A DNA stretch of 64,000 bases from assembly GCA_016716405.1 (NCBI GenBank), contig JADJWK010000004.1, forward strand, positions 992,001 to 1,056,000, in the 5' to 3' direction. This DNA comes from Candidatus Melainabacteria bacterium. Its GTDB lineage: Bacteria > Cyanobacteriota > Vampirovibrionia > Obscuribacterales > Obscuribacteraceae. Position 1 is the stretch's first letter. The number at the start of each line of letters is the position of its first letter. Both the position numbers and the translations under genes were made by a program. Below the pieces are notes generated by a model, which ran no database searches, was not told the DNA's origin, and saw only the letters and a program-made list of their open reading frames with translations. Shown here one piece after another: positions 1 to 7,582 of the stretch.

Positions 1-250
1 AGAGCTTCTGGTTGGATAGAGCCTTGAGGGGTGTCGTGTAGTAGCAGCGCTTGTTGCTGGCCAGGGCGACTTCCACCGCATACTCGGCAATCACGGTCTT
101 GCCGGACCCGGTAGGTGCGCAGACCACGACGCTCTTGCCGGCTTCGAGACAGGCTATGGCCTGGAGCTGGAACTGATCGAGCTCGAAGGGGAATAAATGG
201 GCAGGATCAAGCGTAAATGCCGATCTGGGGACGGGGGAAGTGTCAGTAAT
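1..250 (-). CDS. Mtr4/SKI2-type DEAD/DEAH-box RNA helicase, N-terminal fragment
   Basis: Only the first ~80 codons are in the window; the gene continues past base 1. The minus-strand translation reads FELDQFQLQAIACLEAGKS, followed by the Walker A motif APTGSGKT and the motif Ia stretch YYTTPLKALSNQK. This is typical of the large superfamily-2 helicases related to eukaryotic Mtr4/Ski2 that are conserved in cyanobacteria and act on RNA. An in-frame stop lies at 265-263 and there is no ATG, GTG or TTG in frame between it and the Walker motif. The start given is an ATT at 250 placed 8 nt after AAAGGA. A lost C in the run at about 232-236 would instead join the frame to an upstream GTG at 291. The family call is firm; the start is not. 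Confidence 0.85.
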   Translation of the reverse strand, partial: MTDTSPVPRSAFTLDPAHLFPFELDQFQLQAIACLEAGKSVVVCAPTGSGKTVIAEYAVEVALASNKRCYYTTPLKALSNQKL

Positions 251-311
251 GTCAGGTTTCCTTTATGAATGCAATTTGGAGGGAAATTCACGAGTGATTG
301 TACCAATGTAC

Positions 312-317
312 TATAAT
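312..317 (+). promoter_or_regulatory. -10 box (TATAAT) of the tRNA-Pro gene
   Basis: A perfect TATAAT lies 35 nt before the 5' end of the tRNA gene, with no gene between. No convincing -35 hexamer is seen at the usual spacing, so only the -10 element is called. Confidence 0.45.
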
Positions 318-351
318 GTCGCCATATGGCCTGCTGAGAACGCAGGGCCGC

Positions 352-426
352 CGGGACGTGGCGCAGGGGTAGCGCGCACCTTTGGGGTGGGTGAGGCCGG
401 AGGTTCGAATCCTCTCGTCCCGACCA
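352..426 (+). tRNA. trnP-GGG: tRNA-Pro (anticodon GGG), CCA encoded
   Basis: The sequence folds as a cloverleaf. The 7-bp acceptor stem is CGGGACG with CGTCCCG. The D arm is GCGC-loop-GCGC. The anticodon stem CACCT/GGGTG closes the loop TTGGGGT, which places GGG at positions 34-36. The T arm is GGAGG-TTCGAAT-CCTCT. The discriminator A at 423 is followed by an encoded CCA at 424-426. The GGG anticodon reads CCC and CCU proline codons. The gene sits alone between a TATAAT box and a Rho-independent terminator, so it is probably a single-gene transcript. Confidence 0.95.
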
Positions 427-440
427 TAACAGGAAGCCAG

Positions 441-470
441 ACCGGGTGCCCGCGCACCCGGTTCTCTTTT
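441..470 (+). terminator. Rho-independent terminator of tRNA-Pro
   Basis: Perfect 9-bp GC-rich stem (ACCGGGTGC / GCACCCGGT) with a 4-nt loop, followed by TCTCTTTT, starting 15 nt after the encoded CCA. Confidence 0.85.
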
Positions 471-497
471 GTCCGATTTCAGGAACCAGTTCCGGAA

Positions 498-797
498 CTA
501 GCCTGTAGCCAGGCGAAGCATGCTGCGTCTTTTCGCCTTGATCCGCCTCTTATTCGGACAGACGGTCCGGCGGGGCAGGACAGGCAGCTGCTTCTCGATG
601 GAGAGAAGCTGACGATAGTTGCGCACATCGATGGGATAGGCCTTTAGGTCGGCCGCCGGGATCGAGCTGAAACAGCGATCGAGATGGACGAACTCTCTGA
701 GCTTGAACTTGAGAATGGTCTTCAGACGGACATCAAGATCGTCCAGGTGAACGGCTCTCTCATCTGCTGACGAAATCATATTGCTTAAAAACCCCAC
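498..797 (-). CDS. Hypothetical small basic protein (99 aa)
   Basis: An open frame starting at GTG (797), with an internal ATG at 780, encodes a charged protein. It has a predicted helical start (DERAVHLDDLDVRLKTILKF) and a strongly basic end (KRRIKAKRR). No family is recognised, there is no signal peptide or membrane segment, and neither start has a clear ribosome site. It faces the tRNA terminator. Support is limited to open length and plausible amino-acid composition, so it may be non-coding. Bases 798-992, upstream of it and beyond the end of the sigma-factor gene, hold nothing recognisable. Confidence 0.35.
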   Translation of the reverse strand: MGFLSNMISSADERAVHLDDLDVRLKTILKFKLREFVHLDRCFSSIPAADLKAYPIDVRNYRQLLSIEKQLPVLPRRTVCPNKRRIKAKRRSMLRLATG

Positions 798-992
798 ACC
801 AGATTGGTTTTACGAATATTACTAAGAAGAAACGATTCTAGCTGCAAAAACCGAACGCGTATAAAACAAGCATCCACTGCATATTTCGGGCTACAGGAGC
901 CACTAAAGCGTTGAATCTTAGCAGACTCTAAGAGATTGTCAACTGCTTCCGGGGCGATTTAATCTAAATTCGCCCCATGACAGCAGCAAATC

Positions 993-1922
993 TCAGTCTA
1001 CGAGCTGATTCTGGTCTTGATCTCGCTCGCGAGTCTGTTCCGGATTTCGTTGCTGATCTGGTTCCGGATCTGGCTCCGGCCCGGGCTTGCTCTCGACTTT
1101 CATGCCCTCGTTGCCCAGGATCTCCCGCAGACGGCTCAGAGCACTGTGTACGGCCCTGGACACACCCATCTCGGATAAACCCAGCACAACCGCTGTCTCT
1201 TTCTGAGAGAGATCGTAGAAGAAGACGAACTCGACTATCTGACGTGTCTTCTCGCCGAGACCCTTGAGAGCATTGGACAGCACCTCGCGGTCTTCGGACA
1301 TGCGAAGCAGCTCCTGATACTTGCGGTCCGCCACGGCTTCCGAGAGCGCTCGCCGATCTTCCCTTTCCTCGTCCTCCCCGGAGGCGTCGAGGGATTCATA
1401 ATGCAGCCTGGCATCCCGGGACTGCTGCGCATCGAGAATGTCCTCCACCGAGAACCCCGAATATCTGGAGAGCTCCTCCACCGTGGGAGACCGCTCCAGG
1501 GTCTTGGCCAGTTTCTCCTCGAGCTGGCTCACCTGGGTGTTTATCTCGGTGAGCTTCCTGGGGACCTGGACTATGGAAGCATGGTCACGCAGATAATGCC
1601 TGATCTCGCCCCTGATATAACAGGTAGCCAGGGTCTTGAAACTGGCCGAGCGCGCTCTTTCCGGATCGTAGTATCCGATTGCCTTGAGCAGCCCGATAGA
1701 GCCGACCTGGATAAGATCGTCATAACTATCGGGCTGATACTGGCTGTACCGGCGCGCGATTCGACGAACCAGCGGCATGTGCTGCTCGACTAGCTCATCG
1801 ACTTGATCATCGGAAAAGAAGCGCGAACTGAGTTGCCAACTTTCCCTCTGCGACCGTGACCGGCTGCTCACGCCAACCTGACTCTCCCTGAGTTCTTGGA
1901 CCATCCCTTTAAATTTTCCCAT
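993..1922 (-). CDS. RNA polymerase sigma factor, SigB/SigF (group 3) type
   Basis: This 309-aa alternative sigma factor should direct RNA polymerase to a stress or developmental regulon. Region 2 is clear at about residues 45-130 (MPLVRRIARRYSQYQPDSYDDLIQ, then IGLLKAIGYYDPERA and SFKTLATCYIRGEIRHYLRD). Region 3 is at about 130-175 with a PTVEELSRYSGFSVEDIL helix pair. Region 4 near 225-275 contains the helix-turn-helix LSQKETAVVLGLSEMGVSRAVH. There is no region 1.1, as expected for group 3. The last ~35 residues form an unusual charged Pro/Glu/Asp/Gln tail (PEPDPEPDQQ). The gene is divergent from the histidine kinase at 1896, and the two annotated 5' ends overlap by 27 bp. No anti-sigma factor gene is adjacent. 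Confidence 0.92.
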   Translation of the reverse strand: MGKFKGMVQELRESQVGVSSRSRSQRESWQLSSRFFSDDQVDELVEQHMPLVRRIARRYSQYQPDSYDDLIQVGSIGLLKAIGYYDPERARSASFKTLATCYIRGEIRHYLRDHASIVQVPRKLTEINTQVSQLEEKLAKTLERSPTVEELSRYSGFSVEDILDAQQSRDARLHYESLDASGEDEEREDRRALSEAVADRKYQELLRMSEDREVLSNALKGLGEKTRQIVEFVFFYDLSQKETAVVLGLSEMGVSRAVHSALSRLREILGNEGMKVESKPGPEPDPEPDQQRNPEQTRERDQDQNQLVD

Positions 1923-3980
1923 GACAACCGACCTCTAAACAGTTGGTTGTCACCAAATCGAGCTAAAATTGGTCCTAGGCCGGGTGATTCGAGATTTCGG
2001 CCGAAGCCGAGAGACATCCGTGAACTTTTTTCTCAAGCTGATAGCCAGACTCCGCCTGTCCTGGGGAAAATCTCCATCCAGAAACAGCTCGTCGTTCTGG
2101 GTCTGGCATCGATTGCGGCCCTGGTCACCTTTACGGCCCAGGTATGGGTGGACCGGGCCCAGCACCAGATCAACGATTCCCTCAAGCAATTCGGTCTCGC
2201 TCTCGCTCATGCCCTGGCCCGGGGCGGCGCCGAGGCGATCACCAATACGGGAAACCTCGAGGGGCTCCGCTATTACATCCTCGCCGAGATGGGTCACACC
2301 CCGGCTATCGCTTACGTAGTCTTCTGCGACCGAAACGGAAAAGTCCTGCTCAATCCCAAAGCCGGCAAGGACATGGAGAACATCTACCCGATCTTCAACC
2401 AGCCCCTGGACAATTACACGGTTCCGGGAATGCACAGGAGCCCGCCGGGATACCGGGACATAACCAATATCGCCGTGCTCATGCGCCGCAACAATCAGGA
2501 CCTGGGCATTTGCTGGGTGGGTCTGAAAAACGACTCCTTCACCATCCTCGGCACCCAGAAAGAGACACGCTATTTCCTTCTCTCCATCTTCGGGCTGGTG
2601 GGCCTTCTCGGCGCCGTCGGTCTCTGGGTCAACTATGCCCTGATCAATCGACCGCTCAAAGCGCTTTCCCAGGGCGCCAGCGAGATAGCCGCCGGACGGT
2701 TCGGCTATCAGATTTCGGCTTCCCGGGCGGGCAACGAGATCGACGAGCTGGTCAGCGCCTTCAACTATATGTCCTCGCGCCTGAAACTCTATGACAAGCA
2801 CAATGTCGACAATCTCATGGCCGAGCGCAATCGCTATATATCGGAACGCAATAAGCTCGAGCTGGTCCTCATGTCCATCGCCGACGGTGTTGTGGTCTGC
2901 GACCGCGATAACAAGGTCCAGATCGTCAACCGCGCCGCCACCGAGCTATTCGACAAGGAAGCCCAGGACATGCTGGGCAAGCCCCTGGTCTTCTGCACGG
3001 AGGGTCCCGACGCCCCGATGATCTGCCAGGTGATCCAGGCCTTTACCGATTCGCTGTCGCCGGGATCGGTAGGTCCCATCGTCCAGCAGGTCAACCTCGG
3101 CGAGAAGGTGGTCCGCCTGCACTCGGCGCCTATCCTGCTCAACAAGGACTTCCTGGGCTCGGTCATGATCATGCACGACATCACCAAGCAAGCCGAGCTC
3201 GAGCGCATGAAAAACGAGTTCATGAGCAATGTCAGCCACGAGCTGCGCACCCCCATCACATCGATCAAGAGCTATGTGGACACCCTCTGCAACCATGGCG
3301 AGAAGCTGGAAGCAGACATATATAAAGAGTTTCTCCAGATCATCGACAACGAGGCGGACCGTCTCATGTATCTGGTGAGCGACGTCCTGCAGCTCAGCCG
3401 CCTGGAAGAAGCCGACCGCGACCTCGAGACCGCCGCCATGGATATCAGGCGAGCCTGCGATGCCGCTATCCGCGCCGTCAATATGATGGCGAAAGACCGC
3501 GGCATCGACCTGGTTTTCGAGCCCGGGGCCGCCGAGGGGGAGAGCGTCACCCTGGTGGATATCAACCAGGAATCCATAGAGAGAGTAATCATCAACCTCC
3601 TCACCAACGCCATCAAATACACCCCGTCAGGCGGAACCATCACGGTTAAAGTGGAAGACCTCGCCGAGACAGGGGAGCTGGCGGTCCATGTCCAGGACAC
3701 CGGCATAGGCATCCCCGAGGACTGCCTGGAGAATATCTTCGATCGATTCTTCCGGGTCGAGAAGAAAGTCCATACGATCAAAGGAACGGGACTGGGACTG
3801 ACCATCGTCAAACGAATCATCGAAAAGCATGGCGGCCGCCTGGGAGTGGAGTCCTCCATCGGTCAGGGATCGACCTTCAGCTTCTATCTCAAAGCATCGG
3901 CTCTCACCGAAAGCGACCCCGAATCAGGCATACCCGAATTCGACCGCACCGACGGCGTTTCGATTGCAGACATCAGATAA
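1896..3980 (+). CDS. PAS/HAMP transmembrane sensor histidine kinase (WalK/PhoR-like)
   Basis: The order of parts is: a ~55-residue basic N-terminus, TM1 (about 58-80), an extracytoplasmic sensor region, TM2 (about 226-248), HAMP (about 250-300), PAS (about 320-430, starting LVLMSIADGVVVCD), HisKA with phospho-acceptor His448 in VSHELRTP, and an HATPase domain with N box (LLTNAIKYTP), G1 (DTGIGIPED) and G2 (GTGLGLTIVK). This is the WalK/PhoR architecture. No response regulator lies beside it. The ATG used overlaps the start of the divergent sigma gene; a TTG at 1947 would remove the overlap, but neither start has a clear ribosome site. Function is confident, the stimulus is unknown. Confidence 0.92.
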   Translation: MDHPFKFSHDNRPLNSWLSPNRAKIGPRPGDSRFRPKPRDIRELFSQADSQTPPVLGKISIQKQLVVLGLASIAALVTFTAQVWVDRAQHQINDSLKQFGLALAHALARGGAEAITNTGNLEGLRYYILAEMGHTPAIAYVVFCDRNGKVLLNPKAGKDMENIYPIFNQPLDNYTVPGMHRSPPGYRDITNIAVLMRRNNQDLGICWVGLKNDSFTILGTQKETRYFLLSIFGLVGLLGAVGLWVNYALINRPLKALSQGASEIAAGRFGYQISASRAGNEIDELVSAFNYMSSRLKLYDKHNVDNLMAERNRYISERNKLELVLMSIADGVVVCDRDNKVQIVNRAATELFDKEAQDMLGKPLVFCTEGPDAPMICQVIQAFTDSLSPGSVGPIVQQVNLGEKVVRLHSAPILLNKDFLGSVMIMHDITKQAELERMKNEFMSNVSHELRTPITSIKSYVDTLCNHGEKLEADIYKEFLQIIDNEADRLMYLVSDVLQLSRLEEADRDLETAAMDIRRACDAAIRAVNMMAKDRGIDLVFEPGAAEGESVTLVDINQESIERVIINLLTNAIKYTPSGGTITVKVEDLAETGELAVHVQDTGIGIPEDCLENIFDRFFRVEKKVHTIKGTGLGLTIVKRIIEKHGGRLGVESSIGQGSTFSFYLKASALTESDPESGIPEFDRTDGVSIADIR

Positions 3981-4190
3981 ATTTCAACAAACCTTCAAAT
4001 CTCCGGGGCTGCCGACGACGCCCCATAGCTGGAGAGGGTTTCGGGGATCGAGACCGGGCTTCTCCCGATTAATGTAAACGACCGACTATAGTTGACGCAT
4101 ATCCTCTCGCTATGCAGACATACAAAAGATTAGCAACTTATCCACTTTACAGTCGGGTTTCCAAGCTGAGCCCGTGTTATTATCTTTCCG

Positions 4191-4218
4191 TTGACAAGGT
4201 CTGAGAGACCGTTAATAT
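4191..4218 (+). promoter_or_regulatory. Sigma-70 promoter of coaD
   Basis: A consensus TTGACA (4191-4196) and TAATAT (4213-4218) are separated by 16 bp, ending 28 nt before the coaD start. The rest of the 265-bp gap after the histidine kinase shows no other feature. Confidence 0.75.
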
Positions 4219-4245
4219 CGCGCAGAACAGGAGAGGAGGTGGCGC

Positions 4246-4737
4246 TTGGCTCGGGCCATTTATCCAGGGTCATTCGACCCTATGACGTTTGGCCATTTAG
4301 ACATTCTCCAGAGGGCAAGCAAGCTCTTCGACGAAGTAATCATGGCTGTCGTAGCCAATCCCGGCAAAGCACCGCTTTTACCGATTGAGGTACGCACCAG
4401 GCTGATCGAAGAGACAACCCGAGAGATAAGCGGCGTCAAAGTCGGATTCTTCCAGGGACTGACCGTAGACTACGCAAAACAAAACGACATTGCTTGCCTG
4501 ATAAGAGGTCTTAGAGCTATCTCAGATTTCGAGGCGGAGCTGGGAATGGCTCAGACCAACAAACAGCTCTTTCCTGAATTAGAAACTATCTTTCTTATGA
4601 CTAAAGCCGAGTATTCTTTTATAAGTTCATCGACCGTCAAAGAAATCGTCCGCCTGGGCGGTGATGTTTCTCAGTTTGTCCCGCGACCCGTAAACGAGTA
4701 CTTGAAGAAGCACTTCAGTAGAGGCACCACAGAATGA
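4246..4737 (+). CDS. coaD: Phosphopantetheine adenylyltransferase (CoaD)
   Basis: This enzyme transfers AMP from ATP to 4'-phosphopantetheine, the penultimate step of coenzyme A synthesis, in the cytosol. The 163-aa length is normal. The nucleotidyltransferase signature is at the N-terminus (YPGSFDPMTFGHLDI, with T14-x-x-H17), followed by NPGKAPLLPIEVR, RGLRAISDFEAELGMA and the C-terminal ISSSTVKEIV. The start is TTG, chosen because AGGAGG stands just upstream and a consensus promoter precedes it. The stop overlaps the next start by 4 bp, so the two genes are co-transcribed and probably translationally coupled. Confidence 0.97.
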   Translation: MARAIYPGSFDPMTFGHLDILQRASKLFDEVIMAVVANPGKAPLLPIEVRTRLIEETTREISGVKVGFFQGLTVDYAKQNDIACLIRGLRAISDFEAELGMAQTNKQLFPELETIFLMTKAEYSFISSSTVKEIVRLGGDVSQFVPRPVNEYLKKHFSRGTTE

Positions 4738-5408
4738 CCACACTTACTGCACCGACTGCAACTGTGACCAATACTTACAAGCAGACGTCCATCTACAAGC
4801 ATATGGATTTGCTGGAGCATCTCATCGATGACGCAGCGGGAATCTATAAGTTCAAATTGATCAATGCCGACGACTTTCTCGATATCCTCGACAAAGCCCG
4901 CGCCCGGCTCCCCGAAGAGCTCAGCGAAGCCGCCGAAGTCCTGAGCCAGCGCGACCAGATTCTGGCTGAATCCCAGAGACGCTCCGAGCAGATCGTCGCT
5001 CAAGCTCGCAGACAGGCCGAGCAGATGCTTCACGAGTCCGAGCTCCTCAAAGCCGTGCAAGCCGAAGTCGAGCGGATACGCAAGCAGGTCGTCACCGAAA
5101 TCGAGCAGATGCGCCGTGAAGCCCTGGCGGAAGCCGAGCGGATCCGCATGGAAGCAGACGAAGATGCCACCCGCATCAAGGACGGCGCCGACCATTATGC
5201 CGAGAACGTTCTCACCAGGATGGAAAAAGATCTGGTGGAAATCGGTCAGCATGTCCAGGATTCGCAGAATATCATCCGTAACGGTCAGAAGCTCATCGGC
5301 CAGGCCAAGCGGGTGCCCAATATGCAAGCCGGGCAGGGCCAGCATCAACCGCAGCCTCATATGCCGGCGCATCTTTCGAGCCCGCTCCTTTCGCCTCGCA
5401 CCGAATAG
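4734..5408 (+). CDS. Coiled-coil protein resembling cyanobacterial Cdv3 / DivIVA-like proteins
   Basis: This 224-aa protein has no membrane segment. A short N-terminal globular part (about 25-60: LLEHLIDDAAGIYKFKLINA) is followed by a long heptad-rich helix from about 65 to 195 (QRDQILAESQRRSEQIVAQA, ERIRKQVVTEIEQMRREAL, GADHYAENVLTRMEKDL). A Gln/Pro-rich tail ends the protein. The layout, and the G-A-D-x-Y-A-x-x-V-L motif late in the helix, match what I recall of cyanobacterial DivIVA-like Cdv3 proteins involved in division-site selection. Proteins of this shape are also mislabelled as ATP-synthase b subunit, but the N-terminal membrane anchor of that subunit is absent. The gene overlaps coaD by 4 bp. 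The family placement is from memory and moderate. Confidence 0.7.
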   Translation: MTTLTAPTATVTNTYKQTSIYKHMDLLEHLIDDAAGIYKFKLINADDFLDILDKARARLPEELSEAAEVLSQRDQILAESQRRSEQIVAQARRQAEQMLHESELLKAVQAEVERIRKQVVTEIEQMRREALAEAERIRMEADEDATRIKDGADHYAENVLTRMEKDLVEIGQHVQDSQNIIRNGQKLIGQAKRVPNMQAGQGQHQPQPHMPAHLSSPLLSPRTE

Positions 5409-5436
5409 ACGGCGGCTCCGAACCGGATATCAACGA

Positions 5437-5463
5437 AGCGGCTCCCCGGAGCCGCTTTTCTTA
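5437..5463 (+). terminator. Rho-independent terminator after the coaD operon
   Basis: A perfect 9-bp stem AGCGGCTCC/GGAGCCGCT with a 2-nt loop is followed by TTTCTT. It lies between convergent genes and could also slow transcription coming from the beta-lactamase-like gene. Confidence 0.85.
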
Positions 5464-5489
5464 TCCGGCCAGGGACCTGGTTCTTGAGC

Positions 5490-6560
5490 CTAGTTCTTGA
5501 AACGGTCGTGGACGACTTTCGAGATATCGCGAACCAGCTCGTTGGCCCGGCGATCATTGCGCTTGCGCTCCACCTGCACGGCGATAGCATAACGCTTGCC
5601 GGAACCGGTGGTGACTATGCCGGCATCACCAATCATGATACCAAGGGTGCCGGTCTTATGGATAATGCTGTCGTCCTCGTCCAGCCCCCGGGGCAGAAGG
5701 GAGCGGTTCTTGCACTTGCCCATGACCTCGTACATGAACTCCCGACTCTTCTGGCTGATCAACTCGCCATGATCCACACGACCGAGAAGATAGACGAGAT
5801 CGTACGGAGACGCGGTATTGGTGCCTTCGATATCGACCAGATAATTATTGATCCTGGTGTCGTTCAGACCCCAGCGGTGGAGATTCTTGTTCACCGCCTC
5901 CTTGCCGCCCAGATAATCGATGATCATATTGGTGGCAGTATTGTCCGATACTTCCATCATCAACTCGGCGACTCGTTTGGCAGTCAGTTTGGTGCCTGGC
6001 TTGCGCCACTGCAGGAAACCAGAGCCGCTGGTGATTTCCTCTTCCTTGATCTCCAGCTCCTCATCGAGACTGCACTCGCCTTTATCGCAGGCAGCGAGAA
6101 AACTCACCATAATAGGAATCTTGATCATGCTGGCCGCAGAGTACGGCTGCTTGCCGTTCATGTTCACATACTTGCCGCTCTCGAGCTCGATGGCGAATAC
6201 GCCGGGGTGGGTGGTCTTGACCTTATTGAGCTCCTGAAGAGCCTTCGAGACCTCGGAAAGCTCCTGAGAAAGCTCGAAGGGAGGAGCCAGGGTCACCTGC
6301 CTGGCATTGCCGGCGGTGAAGTCCTTGCCCGCGACGATCTGGTGCAACCAGGGCAGGCTCACTGCCAGGGCACCGGCCAGGATGGCATACTTGATCAGCC
6401 TCTGCCCGGGAGGACGACGCCGGCGACGTAAAATAGAAGGGCGCCGCTTCTTTCCACGGGGACGCTGCGCCGCTTTCGGCGGTCGAGCCGCAACCGGCAC
6501 CGGTGCGGCTTCTCTTTCCAGCACTTGAACGGATTCCGAGTTGTTGCCGTCTATATACAA
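5490..6560 (-). CDS. Class A beta-lactamase-like serine hydrolase, membrane-anchored
   Basis: The 356-aa protein has a Pro/Arg-rich cytoplasmic N-terminus (1-55), one transmembrane segment (about 56-74) and a periplasmic penicillin-binding-type domain. All class A active-site elements are present: S144-x-x-K147, the S205-D206-N207 loop, and K302-T303-G304. In place of the usual E-x-x-L-N omega-loop motif there is EGTNTASP. The fold is shared by beta-lactamases, penicillin-interacting proteins and peptidoglycan esterases/peptidases, so antibiotic hydrolysis cannot be assumed; the very basic, anchored N-terminus suggests a cell-wall role. The start is a TTG without a clear ribosome site. It lies 25 bp downstream of spoIIM on the same strand. 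Confidence 0.85.
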   Translation of the reverse strand: MYIDGNNSESVQVLEREAAPVPVAARPPKAAQRPRGKKRRPSILRRRRRPPGQRLIKYAILAGALAVSLPWLHQIVAGKDFTAGNARQVTLAPPFELSQELSEVSKALQELNKVKTTHPGVFAIELESGKYVNMNGKQPYSAASMIKIPIMVSFLAACDKGECSLDEELEIKEEEITSGSGFLQWRKPGTKLTAKRVAELMMEVSDNTATNMIIDYLGGKEAVNKNLHRWGLNDTRINNYLVDIEGTNTASPYDLVYLLGRVDHGELISQKSREFMYEVMGKCKNRSLLPRGLDEDDSIIHKTGTLGIMIGDAGIVTTGSGKRYAIAVQVERKRNDRRANELVRDISKVVHDRFKN

Positions 6561-6585
6561 GAGATTACTTTGTCGATGGGCAGAT

Positions 6586-7563
6586 TTATTTTACCGAATG
6601 CCTCGGCACAAATAAATAGAGAAGTAGAAAAACGAGCGTACAGAAACTCACGAGATATTTGATCTCCGGGCTGATGTCCGTGCGCGGCGAAACGAAACCC
6701 TCGAGGCAGCCGGCCACCAGCAGAATAGGCACCGTACCGGCGAAGAGCCCGGCGGCGGTGCGCGATCCCAGGCGAAAGGCGTCAGACCGCCTGTACTGCC
6801 CCGGGAAGAGCAGAGACTTGCCCATTACCAGTCCGGCGGCGCCGCTGATGAAGATTGCAGTAAGCTCCAGGACACCGTGGGCAGCGATAAACGAGAGCAG
6901 TTTGCTGCCCATGCCGTTCACATAGCACACACCGAATGTAGTGCCGATCGAAAGACCGTTGACGAAAAGTATATAGACGGTGCCGAGACCGAAAAAGATG
7001 CCCAGCACGAAAGCCATGATCGAAACCTTGATATTGTTGGTGGCAATCAAGCTGAAGACCACGGGACTCTGCTGATCCATCCCATCGGTCCACATCTGCT
7101 TCTTCTCGATGATCGGCCAGAGATGCTCGGGCACCAGGGGCTGTCCCTTGGCGATCTCGAGCTGGGCGAAATTGAGATCCTTGACCGTCATGGCATAGCC
7201 GCCCGCCAGAGGGATGGTGAAAAGCAGAAAGGAGAGCCCCAGGTAGAGAATATTCTCCTGGAGCAAGGAGGGAAAGCCCGAAATGAGAAAGCCGAAAATG
7301 TCACGCCAGCGGCTGCGGTCCGTCTGATACACTTGGTTGTGGGCGCGGACGACGAGGTTGTTCAGATAGGTCTGAACCTCGCTGGACAGCTTCAGAGCTC
7401 GAGCCCGAGACAGGTCGCCGGAAGTGCTTCGATAGAGCCGACCGAGCTCCTGCAACTGCTGCCGGTCGAGACCGGCCACACCCTCCCGGTCGGTCAGCTT
7501 CAGAAGCTCATCGAGCTTCTCCCAGGCACCTCTTCTCGATTTAAGCCAGCGCTCGACATTCAT
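6586..7563 (-). CDS. SpoIIM (stage II sporulation protein M) family membrane protein
   Basis: A cytoplasmic helical N-terminus (about 1-95) precedes five or six hydrophobic segments. The SpoIIM-family core is recognisable in NNIKVSIMAFVLGIFFGLGT, FVNGLSIGTTFG and SFIAAHGVLELTAIFISGAAG. In endospore formers SpoIIM belongs to a peptidoglycan hydrolase complex; in non-sporulating bacteria the family is widespread and typically sits beside RDD proteins, exactly as here. The start codon is only 19 bp from the divergent RDD start. The specific function here is unknown. Confidence 0.88.
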   Translation of the reverse strand: MNVERWLKSRRGAWEKLDELLKLTDREGVAGLDRQQLQELGRLYRSTSGDLSRARALKLSSEVQTYLNNLVVRAHNQVYQTDRSRWRDIFGFLISGFPSLLQENILYLGLSFLLFTIPLAGGYAMTVKDLNFAQLEIAKGQPLVPEHLWPIIEKKQMWTDGMDQQSPVVFSLIATNNIKVSIMAFVLGIFFGLGTVYILFVNGLSIGTTFGVCYVNGMGSKLLSFIAAHGVLELTAIFISGAAGLVMGKSLLFPGQYRRSDAFRLGSRTAAGLFAGTVPILLVAGCLEGFVSPRTDISPEIKYLVSFCTLVFLLLYLFVPRHSVK

Positions 7564-7582
7564 TCGAAGATAGCCAACACCA

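Noticed and set aside
240..647. A 135-codon open frame across the tRNA region
   Set aside because: It runs straight through the tRNA-Pro gene and its terminator and has no protein-like motif.
5484..6431. Long plus-strand open frame opposite the beta-lactamase-like gene
   Set aside because: It is an antisense shadow of a gene with clear catalytic motifs and has no motif of its own; the same applies to long antisense frames over gltA, dnaK and adhE.
5490..6560. Acquired antibiotic-resistance beta-lactamase
   Set aside because: The active-site motifs fit, but the long basic membrane-anchored N-terminus and absence of mobile elements suggest a resident cell-wall enzyme; resistance is not supported.
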